Shown: one piece after another, positions 28,047 through 37,598 of the stretch
Numbering within the stretch: position 1 is the stretch's first letter
Layout: every line of letters begins with the position of its first letter
NCBI RefSeq assembly: GCF_002811245.1
Contig: NZ_NIVQ01000025.1
Coordinates: forward strand, 1-37,647
Direction of reading: 5' to 3'
From: Vibrio salilacus
Lineage (GTDB): Bacteria; Pseudomonadota; Gammaproteobacteria; Enterobacterales; Vibrionaceae
Length of the DNA stretch: 37,647 nucleotides
The notes under the pieces: generated by a model
The model's database searches: none
Seen by the model: only the letters and a program-made list of their open reading frames with translations
Told to the model about the DNA's origin: nothing
Made by a program: the position numbers and the translations under genes

Positions 28047-28080
28047 AAAACCTTGAATAACGCACGCCATCCAAGGTTTA
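28047..28080 (-). terminator. leuO terminator
   Basis: AAACCTTG (28048-28055) and CAAGGTTT (28072-28079) pair over eight bases, with a 16-base loop, and a T-tract follows on the minus strand. It lies just after the leuO stop codon. Confidence 0.6.
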
Positions 28081-28101
28081 AAAGTCATTCGCTGATTTCG
28101 G

Positions 28102-29061
28102 CTATTTTAATGCCACCACATCGCCACAAATCATCATCAGTTGATCACGTAACCAGATATGACCTTTATCCTTTTCACTCGACTCATGCCAACTAAGGAA
28201 TCCACTAATTTGGCCATTTCCAAATGGGAATGCTAACACTTGTAACTGCTCTTTATTGGCGGCATTTTCAACCATCCAACGTGGTGCTATCGTGACTAAT
28301 TCGGATTGGCCAACAACGTACAATACATTACTTAAGCTTGTGCCTTCATAATACGCTTGTACATCGAGGTCTCGATACGCTTGTTCAGAGAAGCTACGCT
28401 GGCCATGTACTTTCGATAGTTTAGCGTGTCGCTCACTAACAAGGCGCTCTGGAGTAACATTAGCTTGAATACGAGGGTGTGATTTAGACGTAACCACCAC
28501 CAACTCGTCTTGAAAAATCTCAGTGCTTGAGAAGCCTTGCTCATCAAAACGAGCGTAATCAATCACAAAGTCAACCTCTTGATAGCGCATACGTTCTGCT
28601 AAATGACGGTCAAACTCAGCATCAAGGTGAAGTTGAACATTCGGTGCTGTGTCATGAATCGTCGTCATAATTTTAGGGGCAAAACGCATATCACACGGGC
28701 TGCATATCGCTAGTTTAAATAGACGAGTCGATGCTTCAGGAGAAAACATCGAACATGGTAACTCGTTACGGATAAGCTGCAGCGCTTGGCGAACCGGTCC
28801 AAACAGTTGACGAGCCCGCTGAGTCGGCTGAATTCCACGTCCTTGACGCATAAACAGCTCATCATTAAACATCACTTTCAACCGCGCAACAGCATTACTC
28901 ACAGCTGGCTGTGACATCCCTAAATTGTGCGCAGCACGGGTAATATTTTGCTCTTGCATGACAGCATCAAACACCGTCAATAAGTTTAAATCTACTCCAC
29001 GCAGAGTGCTTTCCATTCGGTAGCTAGCGATAGCACTCATGGACTCTTTTTTGTCAATCAT
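28102..29061 (-). CDS. leuO: LysR-family transcriptional regulator LeuO
   Basis: LeuO is a LysR-type regulator that antagonises H-NS silencing; in Vibrio it is a stress- and bile-linked global regulator. The 319-residue protein has the LeuO winged-helix start VDLNLLTVFDAVMQEQNITRAAHNLGMSQPAVSNAVARLKVMFNDELFMRQGRGIQPT, which is nearly identical in character to E. coli LeuO, and an effector-binding domain with ICSPCDMRFAPKI and VTIAPRWM. I set the start at the ATG 29061; the TTG two codons earlier is possible. Its 23-residue tail before VDLNLL matches the E. coli length. It lies upstream of leuABCD but is separated by two unrelated genes. Confidence 0.95.
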   Translation of the reverse strand: MIDKKESMSAIASYRMESTLRGVDLNLLTVFDAVMQEQNITRAAHNLGMSQPAVSNAVARLKVMFNDELFMRQGRGIQPTQRARQLFGPVRQALQLIRNELPCSMFSPEASTRLFKLAICSPCDMRFAPKIMTTIHDTAPNVQLHLDAEFDRHLAERMRYQEVDFVIDYARFDEQGFSSTEIFQDELVVVTSKSHPRIQANVTPERLVSERHAKLSKVHGQRSFSEQAYRDLDVQAYYEGTSLSNVLYVVGQSELVTIAPRWMVENAANKEQLQVLAFPFGNGQISGFLSWHESSEKDKGHIWLRDQLMMICGDVVALK

Positions 29062-29474
29062 CGGCAAAGCCTCATTAATTCTTAAACATATGGTTTAGTC
29101 ATTCGACAGTTGGTTGGAATAGAAACCTGTGCTTCATCTATCTATTTGTATTTATCTGTTAGATGTGTCGTAACGAATCATTACTATCTACGAATCATTT
29201 AGCGTTTAGCAATAAGATTGACAATTAATCAGTATTTTTTACCTATAGCTTGAAATTTACACTTAATAACAACAAGTTAGACTTATCATAAAAAAATATA
29301 AAGCCGGGTTATTTATAGATATATATAATAATTTGCGATTATTCTGATAGAGCGAACTGTCTCTCTAGTTATCATTCTGTCTTATGGATAAGCCATTCAA
29401 TCTAGAAGCACCACCAATGAATGGCGCAATATTTAGTAGCTGAGAGAGTATTTGAGAGAGCATTTGAGAGAGTA
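29062..29474. other. A/T-rich region upstream of leuO
   Basis: This 413-base stretch separates leuO from the glycosyltransferase gene. It is markedly A/T-rich (notably 29270-29345, with TATATATAATAA), the sort of DNA that H-NS and LeuO bind in other bacteria. I could not fix a promoter. At its left-hand gene end, 29442-29477 is a threefold 12-base tandem repeat that runs into the glycosyltransferase stop codon. No gene is seen. Confidence 0.45.
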
Positions 29475-29477
29475 TTA
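29442..29477. repeat. Three-copy 12-base tandem repeat
   Basis: Three units read GAGAGAGTATTT, GAGAGAGCATTT and GAGAGAGTATTA. They differ at one internal position and at the last base. The third unit overlaps the TAA stop codon of the glycosyltransferase gene (minus strand). Confidence 0.85.
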
Positions 29478-30521
29478 AAGATAAGTCACATAGCTTGGGA
29501 AATCGACTTTCTCCCACAACTCTTGGCATAATTTCGTCTGATCCTCCCACTGACCTTGTTTAATCCAAGCAACAATAGCAGCAGCGACATCCGGATAACC
29601 CACACTCTCGGCACTGGCTTCATCTAACCAATTACGCACTATCGAGGCATTAAGATAATCCATGCAAGTTGCCAAACCTAGATCTTCTAAGGTCGCGACA
29701 TTACTGACTTGCTCAAACTGACCACTCAACGGTTTCAAAAGTAATTTTTTACCAAGCGTTAGCGCTTCAGAAGGTAACTCAAATCCACCATTAGCAATCA
29801 CTCCCTTGCACCGGGTGAGATAACGGTGGAAATCATCGAAGCTAAGTGGCATCCAATTAATATTCTCAATAGTACTCGGCTCTATCACTTGGGGATGAAA
29901 ACAAACAAAATGTTGGGTAGTAAATCGAAGCAAGAGATCGGTAATATCAGTCATGCTTTCAAATGGTAAATAGACTAAAACAAATGAGTCTTGACCGACA
30001 TTGGCCTTGGGCGTGCTGACAATTGGTGGCAGTAACAGCTGGTCAAAATGATACCAATGTAGACCAATATGATACTGAGCAGGCGCAAAGTGATGAATCA
30101 CTTGCTTGTCGATCCAGTTCGCACCTTTTAGCGGAACACGGTAGCGAAACGCATTTTGGTGGCTGATACTGATCGACGGGATATCACACAATTTAGCCGC
30201 CCAAGCGGAAACTGGCTCAAAATCATTCAATACGAGATCATAACCGCGGAGATCGAGCTGTTGGACATCTCGCCAAAACTGCCACAAATTATTACTCAGT
30301 ATAGTTTTAGGGTAACTGACTTGGCCTTTCTCACTGGCAAAGGATAAACCGCGCCTTGTCATATAATCACCAAACGGCGTCATAGCGAAATACTTATTCC
30401 GCTCACGTCCACTGAATAGGTAATCCACATCAAAGCCCTGATCGACTAAATGATCTGCCATCGCTCGAGCTCGCGCAATATGCCCATTGCCTGTTCCTTG
30501 TACCCCATAGAGTATTCTCAT
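29475..30521 (-). CDS. MJ1255/VC2487-type glycosyltransferase
   Basis: This 348-residue protein has the two-domain GT-B look of family-28 glycosyltransferases. The N-terminus MRILYGVQGTGNGHIARARAMADHL has the GTGNGH loop used in MurG-like enzymes, and GVIANGGFELPSEALTLGKKLLLKPL (residues 240-265) is the donor-binding C-terminal motif with its Glu. It matches the conserved family that includes MJ1255 and V. cholerae VC2487; substrate and product are not known. It starts three bases after the PAP2 phosphatase gene, so the two are a coupled unit, which suggests action on a polyprenyl- or lipid-linked sugar. That role is inference. Confidence 0.8.
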   Translation of the reverse strand: MRILYGVQGTGNGHIARARAMADHLVDQGFDVDYLFSGRERNKYFAMTPFGDYMTRRGLSFASEKGQVSYPKTILSNNLWQFWRDVQQLDLRGYDLVLNDFEPVSAWAAKLCDIPSISISHQNAFRYRVPLKGANWIDKQVIHHFAPAQYHIGLHWYHFDQLLLPPIVSTPKANVGQDSFVLVYLPFESMTDITDLLLRFTTQHFVCFHPQVIEPSTIENINWMPLSFDDFHRYLTRCKGVIANGGFELPSEALTLGKKLLLKPLSGQFEQVSNVATLEDLGLATCMDYLNASIVRNWLDEASAESVGYPDVAAAIVAWIKQGQWEDQTKLCQELWEKVDFPSYVTYL

Positions 30522-30524
30522 CCA

Positions 30525-31052
30525 CTAAACTCCCATGACCGACAGCGCTAAGTGAGCACAGGCGATACCAAGTAATGCTCCCAATACCACATCGGTAAAA
30601 AAGTGAACTCCGAGTAATATTCGAGAGCCGGCAATCAAGATCGCCCATAGATACGCGAATAATGCCACATCAGCATAAAAAACACTGACCACGGTAGCAA
30701 TTAAGAACGCGGCGGCGGTATGTCCAGACGGCAAACTATAACGATCAAAAGGGGTCACAAATGAAGTAACCAGCTCCGATAGCTCGTTTGGACGACGACG
30801 CTTGAAAAGGTTTTTAGTCAGCCAGTAGATAGGCCGTTCAATGCTAAAGGCGAGTAAACATACGATCAGAAACTGTTTGCCTTCGAGTCCTCCAAACCAA
30901 TAAGCCATCACGCCAAACATCGCATAAAGATGACCATCTCCAGTATGAGAAACCGCTTTACTTATCCGTGAAGCTGGATGGGCAAACTTGTGCTGTAAAC
31001 AAAACAGAGAGAATGCCAAATCAAACTTGGCAATAGGTTCGATAGAACGCAT
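30525..31052 (-). CDS. PAP2-superfamily membrane phosphatase
   Basis: This 175-residue protein is a membrane-bound acid phosphatase of the PAP2 family, which acts on lipid phosphates such as undecaprenyl diphosphate or phosphatidic acid. The three signature motifs are present: KNLFKRRRP (residues 80-88), PSGH (residues 103-106), and SRILLGVHFFTDV with its His and Asp. Several membrane helices surround them. TGGAGAC is a good ribosome site 8 bases ahead of the start. It is co-directional and nearly fused with the glycosyltransferase gene downstream. The exact substrate is unknown. Confidence 0.87.
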   Translation of the reverse strand: MRSIEPIAKFDLAFSLFCLQHKFAHPASRISKAVSHTGDGHLYAMFGVMAYWFGGLEGKQFLIVCLLAFSIERPIYWLTKNLFKRRRPNELSELVTSFVTPFDRYSLPSGHTAAAFLIATVVSVFYADVALFAYLWAILIAGSRILLGVHFFTDVVLGALLGIACAHLALSVMGV

Positions 31053-31223
31053 AACCGTCTCCAGGTATTGACCATGTGAATTTCAAATTTAATTGGGTCG
31101 AGTGACAGATTGGTGAAGGTTTAGCGGAGATTCGATGACACGCGTCAATTCATACAGAACTGCCGATTTTGTTGAATGCTCACCGTTAACTCAGCTTAGA
31201 TGAATAAAAAATAGCTTTTAAGG

Positions 31224-31252
31224 TTGACGTTACGAGTTGAGTGCGGTACTAA
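31224..31252 (+). promoter_or_regulatory. leu operon promoter
   Basis: TTGACG at 31224-31229 and TACTAA at 31247-31252 are spaced by 17 bases, a sigma-70-type promoter. Transcription would start near 31259, giving a leader that includes the leader peptide gene and attenuator. Confidence 0.6.
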
Positions 31253-31305
31253 TTTGTTAACTTAAATTTGTGGTTTATTTAACGCCCGAATAGGAATCGT
31301 TAACA

Positions 31306-31368
31306 ATGATCAATCGTTTTTCTCTCCTGCTGCGCCTCCTCCTTATCGTGACCAAATCGCGCGGGTAG
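31306..31368 (+). CDS. leuL: leu operon leader peptide
   Basis: This 20-codon reading frame encodes MINRFSLLLRLLLIVTKSRG. Six of its residues are leucines in two triplets, coded by CTC and CTG then CTC and CTT, the pattern expected of a leucine-sensing transcription attenuator. A ribosome binding site AGGA lies about 10 bases before the ATG. It sits between the leu promoter and a terminator hairpin ahead of leuA. When charged tRNA-Leu is scarce, stalling here would prevent the terminator forming. The sequence differs from E. coli LeuL, but the layout is the same. Confidence 0.9.
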   Translation: MINRFSLLLRLLLIVTKSRG

Positions 31369-31369
31369 G

Positions 31370-31431
31370 CTGTGGAAGAAAAATAACCACACAGAATGAC
31401 ACAGAACCCGCACTCAGATGCGGGTTTTTTT
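31370..31431 (+). terminator. leu operon attenuator
   Basis: The terminator stem pairs AACCCGCA (31405-31412) with TGCGGGTT (31419-31426) around a six-base loop and is followed by T residues to 31431. Just before it, GTGG (31372-31375) and CCAC (from 31387) can pair, an alternative pairing region placed directly after the leader peptide stop codon. The set matches an amino-acid attenuation control. Confidence 0.87.
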
Positions 31432-31508
31432 ATACCTAGCTTGTAGCTAAGCAATGGAAGTAAACGATTAACTGATGTTAAACACATCAAATCACTAAGG
31501 AAGTAAGC

Positions 31509-33056
31509 ATGAACGATCAAGTCATTATTTTCGACACCACATTACGTGATGGCGAACAAGCCTTGTCAGCAAGTTTGACGGTTAAAGAGAAACTGCAAAT
31601 TGCCTATGCGCTTGAAAGGCTCGGCGTTGATGTCATTGAAGCAGGCTTTCCTGTTTCATCGCCTGGTGATTTTGAGTCCGTCCAGACCATTGCCAAAAAT
31701 ATCAAGAATAGCCGAATCTGTGCACTTTCACGCGCGGTCGCAAAAGACATTGACGCCGCAGCCGAAGCGCTCAAAGTTGCCGACCAGTTCCGTATCCACA
31801 CCTTTATTTCTACTTCGACAGTACACGTTCAAGATAAATTACGCCGCAGCTACGAGGATGTGGTCGAGATGGGCGTCAAAGCGATTAAACACGCCCGCCA
31901 ATATACCGACGATGTAGAGTTCTCTTGTGAAGATGCTGGTCGTACACCGATTGATAATTTATGCCGTATGGTTGAAGCCGCGATTAATGCTGGCGCGAGT
32001 ACCATTAATATTCCAGATACCGTGGGATACACGGTACCAAGCGAGTTTGGCGGTATTATCCAAACCCTTTTCAACCGCGTACCAAATATCGATAAAGCGA
32101 TTATTTCTGTGCACTGTCATGATGATCTTGGCATGTCGGTTGCGAACTCGATTGCAGCGGTACAAGCCGGCGCTCGTCAGATCGAAGGCACTATCAATGG
32201 CATTGGCGAGCGCGCAGGTAACTGCTCACTAGAAGAGATCGCCATGATCCTCAAGACCCGTCAAGAGCTACTCGGCGTGCATACTAGATTGAAACACAAC
32301 GAAATCCACCGTACCAGTAAACTGGTGAGCCAGCTTTGCAACATGCCCATTCAAAGCAACAAAGCCATCGTTGGTGCCAATGCCTTTAGTCACTCTTCCG
32401 GCATCCACCAAGATGGAATGCTAAAGAACAAAAATACCTACGAAATTATGACGCCAGAATCGATTGGCCTGAAAAACAAAGCGCTAAACCTTACCAGTCG
32501 CAGTGGCCGAGCTGCGGTGAAGAGCCATATGGATTCAATGGGCTATAAAGAGGAAGAGTACAATCTTGACGCTTTATATAATGACTTCTTGAAGCTGGCT
32601 GACCGTAAAGGACAAGTGTTCGATTATGACCTTGAAGCACTAATGCATTTCGCCAACTTACGCGAGGAAGATGACTTCTACAAATTGAACTACTTAAGCG
32701 TGCAATCTGGCAGCGTGATGGCGACGACTAGCATCAAAATCCAATGTGGCGAAGAAGAGCTCGCTGAAGCGGCGGTTGGCAACGGTCCAGTGGATGCGCT
32801 TTACCAATGTATCTATCGTGTTACGGGTTATGATATTGTGCTAGATAAGTTTGATTTGACCGCTAAAGGCGAAGGTGAAGATGGTTTAGGCCAAGCGGAC
32901 ATCATCGCTAACTATAAGGGCCGAAAATACCACGGCACTGGTGTTTCAACCGATATTGTTGAAGCCTCAGGTCAAGCGCTATTGCACGTCATCAACAGCA
33001 TTCATCGTGCCGATGAGATCGCAGAAATCAAACAAAAAAAAATCGCAACAGTATAA
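31509..33056 (+). CDS. leuA: 2-isopropylmalate synthase
   Basis: LeuA condenses acetyl-CoA with 2-ketoisovalerate, the first leucine-specific step. The 515-residue protein has the active-site DTTLRDGEQ (residues 9-17) with its metal-binding Asp, [16 protein letters not shown] with the metal-binding HCH set, and [11 protein letters not shown]. The C-terminal regulatory domain for leucine feedback begins near residue 390. AAGGAAG precedes the start. It is the first gene of leuABCD behind the attenuator. Confidence 0.98.
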   Translation: MNDQVIIFDTTLRDGEQALSASLTVKEKLQIAYALERLGVDVIEAGFPVSSPGDFESVQTIAKNIKNSRICALSRAVAKDIDAAAEALKVADQFRIHTFISTSTVHVQDKLRRSYEDVVEMGVKAIKHARQYTDDVEFSCEDAGRTPIDNLCRMVEAAINAGASTINIPDTVGYTVPSEFGGIIQTLFNRVPNIDKAIISVHCHDDLGMSVANSIAAVQAGARQIEGTINGIGERAGNCSLEEIAMILKTRQELLGVHTRLKHNEIHRTSKLVSQLCNMPIQSNKAIVGANAFSHSSGIHQDGMLKNKNTYEIMTPESIGLKNKALNLTSRSGRAAVKSHMDSMGYKEEEYNLDALYNDFLKLADRKGQVFDYDLEALMHFANLREEDDFYKLNYLSVQSGSVMATTSIKIQCGEEELAEAAVGNGPVDALYQCIYRVTGYDIVLDKFDLTAKGEGEDGLGQADIIANYKGRKYHGTGVSTDIVEASGQALLHVINSIHRADEIAEIKQKKIATV

Positions 33057-33103
33057 AAAGAGGCTCTGGGGACGTGAGTACTCTGGGGCAAGAGAAAAAT
33101 TAA

Positions 33104-34204
<1,101 letters not shown>

Positions 34205-34226
34205 ATAAATTTCATAATAATTATTC

Positions 34227-34252
34227 GCTGCTGATAAGCCGTTATTAGCAGC
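34227..34252 (+). other. Intercistronic hairpin between leuB and leuC
   Basis: GCTGCTGATAA and TTATTAGCAGC pair over eleven bases with one G-T pair, and the loop is GCCG. No T-run follows, so it is not a terminator. It lies about 22 bases after the leuB stop and may stabilise or process the mRNA. Confidence 0.65.
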
Positions 34253-34270
34253 CATACACAGGATAGTGAA

Positions 34271-35671
34271 ATGGGTAAAACATTATACGAAAAGGTCTAC
34301 GACGCTCACGTCGCCGTCGCCGCTGAGGGGGAAACCCCGATTCTTTATATTGACCGCCATTTAGTACACGAAGTCACTTCGCCTCAAGCGTTCGACGGTC
34401 TGCGTGAAAAAGGTCGTAAAGTTCGTCAAGTGAGTAAAACCTTTGCAACGATGGACCACAACGTTTCAACACAAACCAAAGACATTAACGCTTCCGGAGA
34501 GATGGCACGTATCCAGATGGAAACGTTATCAAAAAACTGTGAAGAGTTTGGCGTTACCCTTTACGATCTTAACCACAAATATCAAGGCATTGTCCACGTG
34601 ATGGGCCCAGAGTTAGGTATCACCCTACCTGGCATGACCATTGTGTGTGGAGACTCACATACTGCTACACACGGTGCTTTTGGCTCACTAGCCTTTGGTA
34701 TTGGCACATCAGAAGTTGAACACGTTCTAGCCACGCAAACGCTTAAACAAGCACGCGCCAAGACCATGAAAATTGAAGTCAAAGGCAAAGTTGCCTCTGG
34801 CATCACTGCGAAAGATATCGTGCTCGCCATCATTGGCAAAACTACAGCAGCTGGCGGTACTGGTTACGTGGTTGAATTCTGTGGTGAGGCGATTACTGAC
34901 CTGACAATGGAAGGTCGCATGACCGTATGTAACATGGCGATTGAGCTAGGCGCCAAAGCTGGCCTTATTGCGCCTGACCAAACCACATTTGATTACATCA
35001 AAGGTCGTAATTTCTCGCCTAAAGATAGCGACTTCGACGCTGCGGTTGAGTACTGGAAAACCCTCAAGACCGACAGTGATGCCAAGTTCGATGCAGTGGT
35101 AACACTCAACGCCGCCGACATCAAACCTCAGGTCACTTGGGGGACGAACCCAGGGCAGGTGATCGCAGTAGACCAACCAATTCCTTCGCCGGAAAGTTTT
35201 GCTGACCCAGTAGAAAAGACATCTGCAGAAAAAGCGCTCGCTTACATGGGACTTGAGGCGGGTAAATCCTTGTCTGACTATAAGGTCGACAAAGTATTTG
35301 TCGGATCTTGTACCAACTCTCGCATTGAAGATATGCGCGCCGCGGCGGCAATCGCCAAAGGACGAAAAGTGGCTCAACACGTTCAGGCTCTGATTGTTCC
35401 AGGCTCAGAACAGGTCAAAGCCCAAGCCGAGTCGGAAGGTTTGGACACTATTTTTAAACAAGCAGGCTTTGAATGGCGTCTGCCAGGCTGCTCAATGTGT
35501 CTCGCAATGAACAATGACCGTTTAGGTCCACAAGAGCGCTGTGCATCAACATCAAACCGTAACTTTGAAGGACGTCAAGGGCGTGATGGTCGTACTCATT
35601 TAGTTAGCCCTGCCATGGCGGCGGCCGCTGCTATTGCGGGTCATTTTGTCGATATTCGTGAGTTCGATTAA
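34271..35671 (+). CDS. leuC: 3-isopropylmalate dehydratase large subunit
   Basis: LeuC is the iron-sulfur subunit of isopropylmalate isomerase (aconitase family), which works as LeuCD. The 466-residue product has the three cluster cysteines in the expected places: Cys347 in [11 protein letters not shown], and Cys407 and Cys410 in [10 protein letters not shown]. It also has [20 protein letters not shown] and the closing [11 protein letters not shown] motif. ACAGGA lies before the start, and leuD begins 11 bases after the stop. Confidence 0.98.
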   Translation: MGKTLYEKVYDAHVAVAAEGETPILYIDRHLVHEVTSPQAFDGLREKGRKVRQVSKTFATMDHNVSTQTKDINASGEMARIQMETLSKNCEEFGVTLYDLNHKYQGIVHVMGPELGITLPGMTIVCGDSHTATHGAFGSLAFGIGTSEVEHVLATQTLKQARAKTMKIEVKGKVASGITAKDIVLAIIGKTTAAGGTGYVVEFCGEAITDLTMEGRMTVCNMAIELGAKAGLIAPDQTTFDYIKGRNFSPKDSDFDAAVEYWKTLKTDSDAKFDAVVTLNAADIKPQVTWGTNPGQVIAVDQPIPSPESFADPVEKTSAEKALAYMGLEAGKSLSDYKVDKVFVGSCTNSRIEDMRAAAAIAKGRKVAQHVQALIVPGSEQVKAQAESEGLDTIFKQAGFEWRLPGCSMCLAMNNDRLGPQERCASTSNRNFEGRQGRDGRTHLVSPAMAAAAAIAGHFVDIREFD

Positions 35672-35682
35672 GGAGAATCAAC

Positions 35683-36285
35683 ATGTCAGAATTTAAACAG
35701 CACACCGGCTTAGTTGTCCCTCTAGATGCAGCGAACGTTGATACCGATGCCATAATTCCTAAGCAGTTTCTACAAAAGGTTTCACGTCTGGGATTTGGTA
35801 AACATCTTTTCCATGATTGGCGCTTTCTTGATGATGCTGGAGAGCAACCAAACCCAGAATTTGTTATGAATGCACCACGCTACCAAGGCGCTTCCATCTT
35901 ACTCGCACGTGAGAACTTTGGTTGTGGTTCTTCTCGTGAGCACGCACCTTGGGCACTAGCGGATTACGGCATCAAAGCGATGATCGCACCTAGTTTTGCT
36001 GATATTTTTTATGGCAACTCAATTAACAACCAGATGGTTCCCGTTCGTCTTACAGAACAAGAAGTGGATGAACTGTTCCTGTTTGTTGAACAAAATGAAG
36101 GCGCAGAGATTGAAGTCGACTTAGAAGCCAATAAAGTTCGCGCCAACGGCAAGGAGTACTCATTTGAGATTGACGCTTTTCGCCGCCATTGCTTGCTAAA
36201 TGGTCTAGACAACATCGGTTTAACACTGCAACACGAGGATAAAATCGCTGAATTTGAAACGAAGATTCCATCTTTCCTGCAGTAA
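35683..36285 (+). CDS. leuD: 3-isopropylmalate dehydratase small subunit
   Basis: LeuD is the small subunit that joins LeuC to form the isopropylmalate isomerase. The 200-residue length is normal. Motifs are [35 protein letters not shown] (residues 69-89, the swivel-domain substrate loop) and the [13 protein letters not shown] region. AAGGAGA lies in front of the ATG. A terminator follows 21 bases after the stop, so it closes the leuABCD operon. Confidence 0.98.
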   Translation: MSEFKQHTGLVVPLDAANVDTDAIIPKQFLQKVSRLGFGKHLFHDWRFLDDAGEQPNPEFVMNAPRYQGASILLARENFGCGSSREHAPWALADYGIKAMIAPSFADIFYGNSINNQMVPVRLTEQEVDELFLFVEQNEGAEIEVDLEANKVRANGKEYSFEIDAFRRHCLLNGLDNIGLTLQHEDKIAEFETKIPSFLQ

Positions 36286-36306
36286 TAACGATGATTAATG
36301 ACTAAT

Positions 36307-36332
36307 AAGGTTGGCCAACGCCAACCTTTTTT
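36307..36332 (+). terminator. leuABCD terminator
   Basis: AAGGTTGGC and GCCAACCTT form a nine-pair stem around CAAC, followed by TTTT. It lies 21 bases after the leuD stop codon. Confidence 0.88.
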
Positions 36333-36394
36333 ATTGAAAGTAAATAGTCGCTGTTACGGTCTACAATGACATAATATTCCAGATGGAAACCTTT

Positions 36395-37177
36395 ATGAAA
36401 AAACTATTTGCTCTGATACTTTCTTTCGCCTCATTCAATGTACTTTCTGCGCCCCAATCTGTCCCCTGGCCGTATTGGAATAACAGTCAAGAAAACAGTA
36501 CTACTATGGTTGATCATCAAGCTTGGCAGACGCTACTCGACCGTTACCTGATTAAAGAGGGGGATTATGCTCTGTTTCGATACACCGCCGTGAACGCCAA
36601 AGACAGTGCCTATCTCAGTCGTTACATCGAGACCCTAAGTCAACACGATCCTTTGCAGCTAAGCCAAGCGCAGCAATATGCGTATTGGGTGAACCTCTAC
36701 AATGCTATTACAGTAAGCCTGATCATCGACGCATACCCGATTAAATCAATTACCAAATTAGGTGGTCTATTTAGCTTTGGACCATGGGAAGATGAAGTCG
36801 TTACGATTAATGGTAAAGATCTGACATTAAATGATATCGAGCACCGAATTCTCCGACCGATTTGGAATGACCCGCGCACCCACTACGCGGTCAACTGCGC
36901 AAGTTTAGGTTGCCCTAACTTGCAACCTCAAGCATTTACCGCAGAGAACACTGAAAGACTTCTTGAACAGGCAGCCAAAGAATTTATTAACGCTGACAAA
37001 GGTGTACTCGAACTCGATAAGAGGATTCAACTCTCATCCATTTATGAGTGGTTTGCAGATGATTTTGGCAATACTGCACAACTTAAACAACATATTAATC
37101 GTTATCGTCATCAACCTTTATCATCATTAGAAAATGTTGATTATGAATATGATTGGTCGTTAAACGAAAAGAAATAG
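36395..37177 (+). CDS. Exported DUF547 domain protein
   Basis: This 260-residue protein begins with a signal peptide (MKKLFALILSFASFNVLSA, cleavage likely after residue 19) and is otherwise a DUF547 domain. Recognised parts are QYAYWVNLYNAITVSLIIDAYPIKSI (residues 93-118) and HYAVNCASLGCPNLQPQAFTAE, with two cysteines four residues apart. The function of DUF547 is unknown. The start at 36395 is chosen because GGAAA lies before it; an ATG four codons upstream is the alternative. It is a single gene between the leu terminator and the rRNA region. Confidence 0.85.
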   Translation: MKKLFALILSFASFNVLSAPQSVPWPYWNNSQENSTTMVDHQAWQTLLDRYLIKEGDYALFRYTAVNAKDSAYLSRYIETLSQHDPLQLSQAQQYAYWVNLYNAITVSLIIDAYPIKSITKLGGLFSFGPWEDEVVTINGKDLTLNDIEHRILRPIWNDPRTHYAVNCASLGCPNLQPQAFTAENTERLLEQAAKEFINADKGVLELDKRIQLSSIYEWFADDFGNTAQLKQHINRYRHQPLSSLENVDYEYDWSLNEKK

Positions 37178-37223
37178 TTAGAAAATCGAGACTTCGATAC
37201 GGGATTATTTACGCTTCTGAAAT

Positions 37224-37257
37224 GAAAAAGACCTCAGCATTGCTGCTGAGGTCTAAA
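37224..37257 (-). terminator. rRNA operon terminator
   Basis: AGACCTCAGCA and TGCTGAGGTCT form an eleven-pair stem with a four-base loop, and TTTTT follows on the minus strand. It lies directly after the distal 5S rRNA gene. Confidence 0.92.
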
Positions 37258-37261
37258 TAAG

Positions 37262-37381
37262 AACCTGGCGATGTCCTACTCTCACATGGGGAGACCCCAC
37301 ACTACCATCGGCGCTAATTCGTTTCACTTCTGAGTTCGGCATGGAAATCAGGTGGGTCCAAATCGCTATGGTCGCCAAGTA
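37262..37381 (-). rRNA. rrf: 5S ribosomal RNA (distal copy)
   Basis: This 120-base stretch reads on the minus strand as a gammaproteobacterial 5S rRNA: it starts ACTTGGCGACCATAGCG and has GCCGAACTCAGAAGTGAAAC and GATGGTAGTGTGGGG. The terminal helix pairs ACTTGGCG with CGCCAGGT. It is the last RNA of the operon, after tRNA-Thr. The ends are set by the helix. Confidence 0.96.
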
Positions 37382-37428
37382 AATTCTTTTTACTTTAGGC
37401 TATTAAAAATAGCATAAAATACTCTAAG

Positions 37429-37504
<76 letters not shown>

Positions 37505-37529
37505 ATGTTCTTTCGTCCCGGCGGACTAA

Positions 37530-37556
37530 AAAAGCCCGCTCTTTCAAACGGGCTCT
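37530..37556 (-). terminator. Terminator-like hairpin between 5S and tRNA-Thr
   Basis: On the minus strand, AGCCCG and CGGGCT form a GC-rich stem around a ten-base loop and are followed by six T, a canonical intrinsic terminator. It lies inside the rRNA transcription unit, upstream of tRNA-Thr and the distal 5S gene. Confidence 0.75.
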
Positions 37557-37598
37557 TTTAACTATCGTCTTCACCTGTAAAAGGCAAACACTAAATTA

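Larger units (their letters stand above)
31053..31508 (+). other. leu operon control region
   Basis: This 456-base region between the PAP2 gene and leuA holds, in order, the leu promoter (31224-31252), the Leu-rich leader peptide (31306-31368), the attenuator hairpin (31405-31431) and the leuA ribosome binding site AAGGAAG. The PAP2-proximal 170 bases probably hold a minus-strand promoter that I could not define. Confidence 0.6.

Noticed and set aside
29222..29250. TTGACA on the plus strand upstream of leuO
   Set aside because: It has no good -10 at 16-18 bases, and no plus-strand gene follows for 2 kb.
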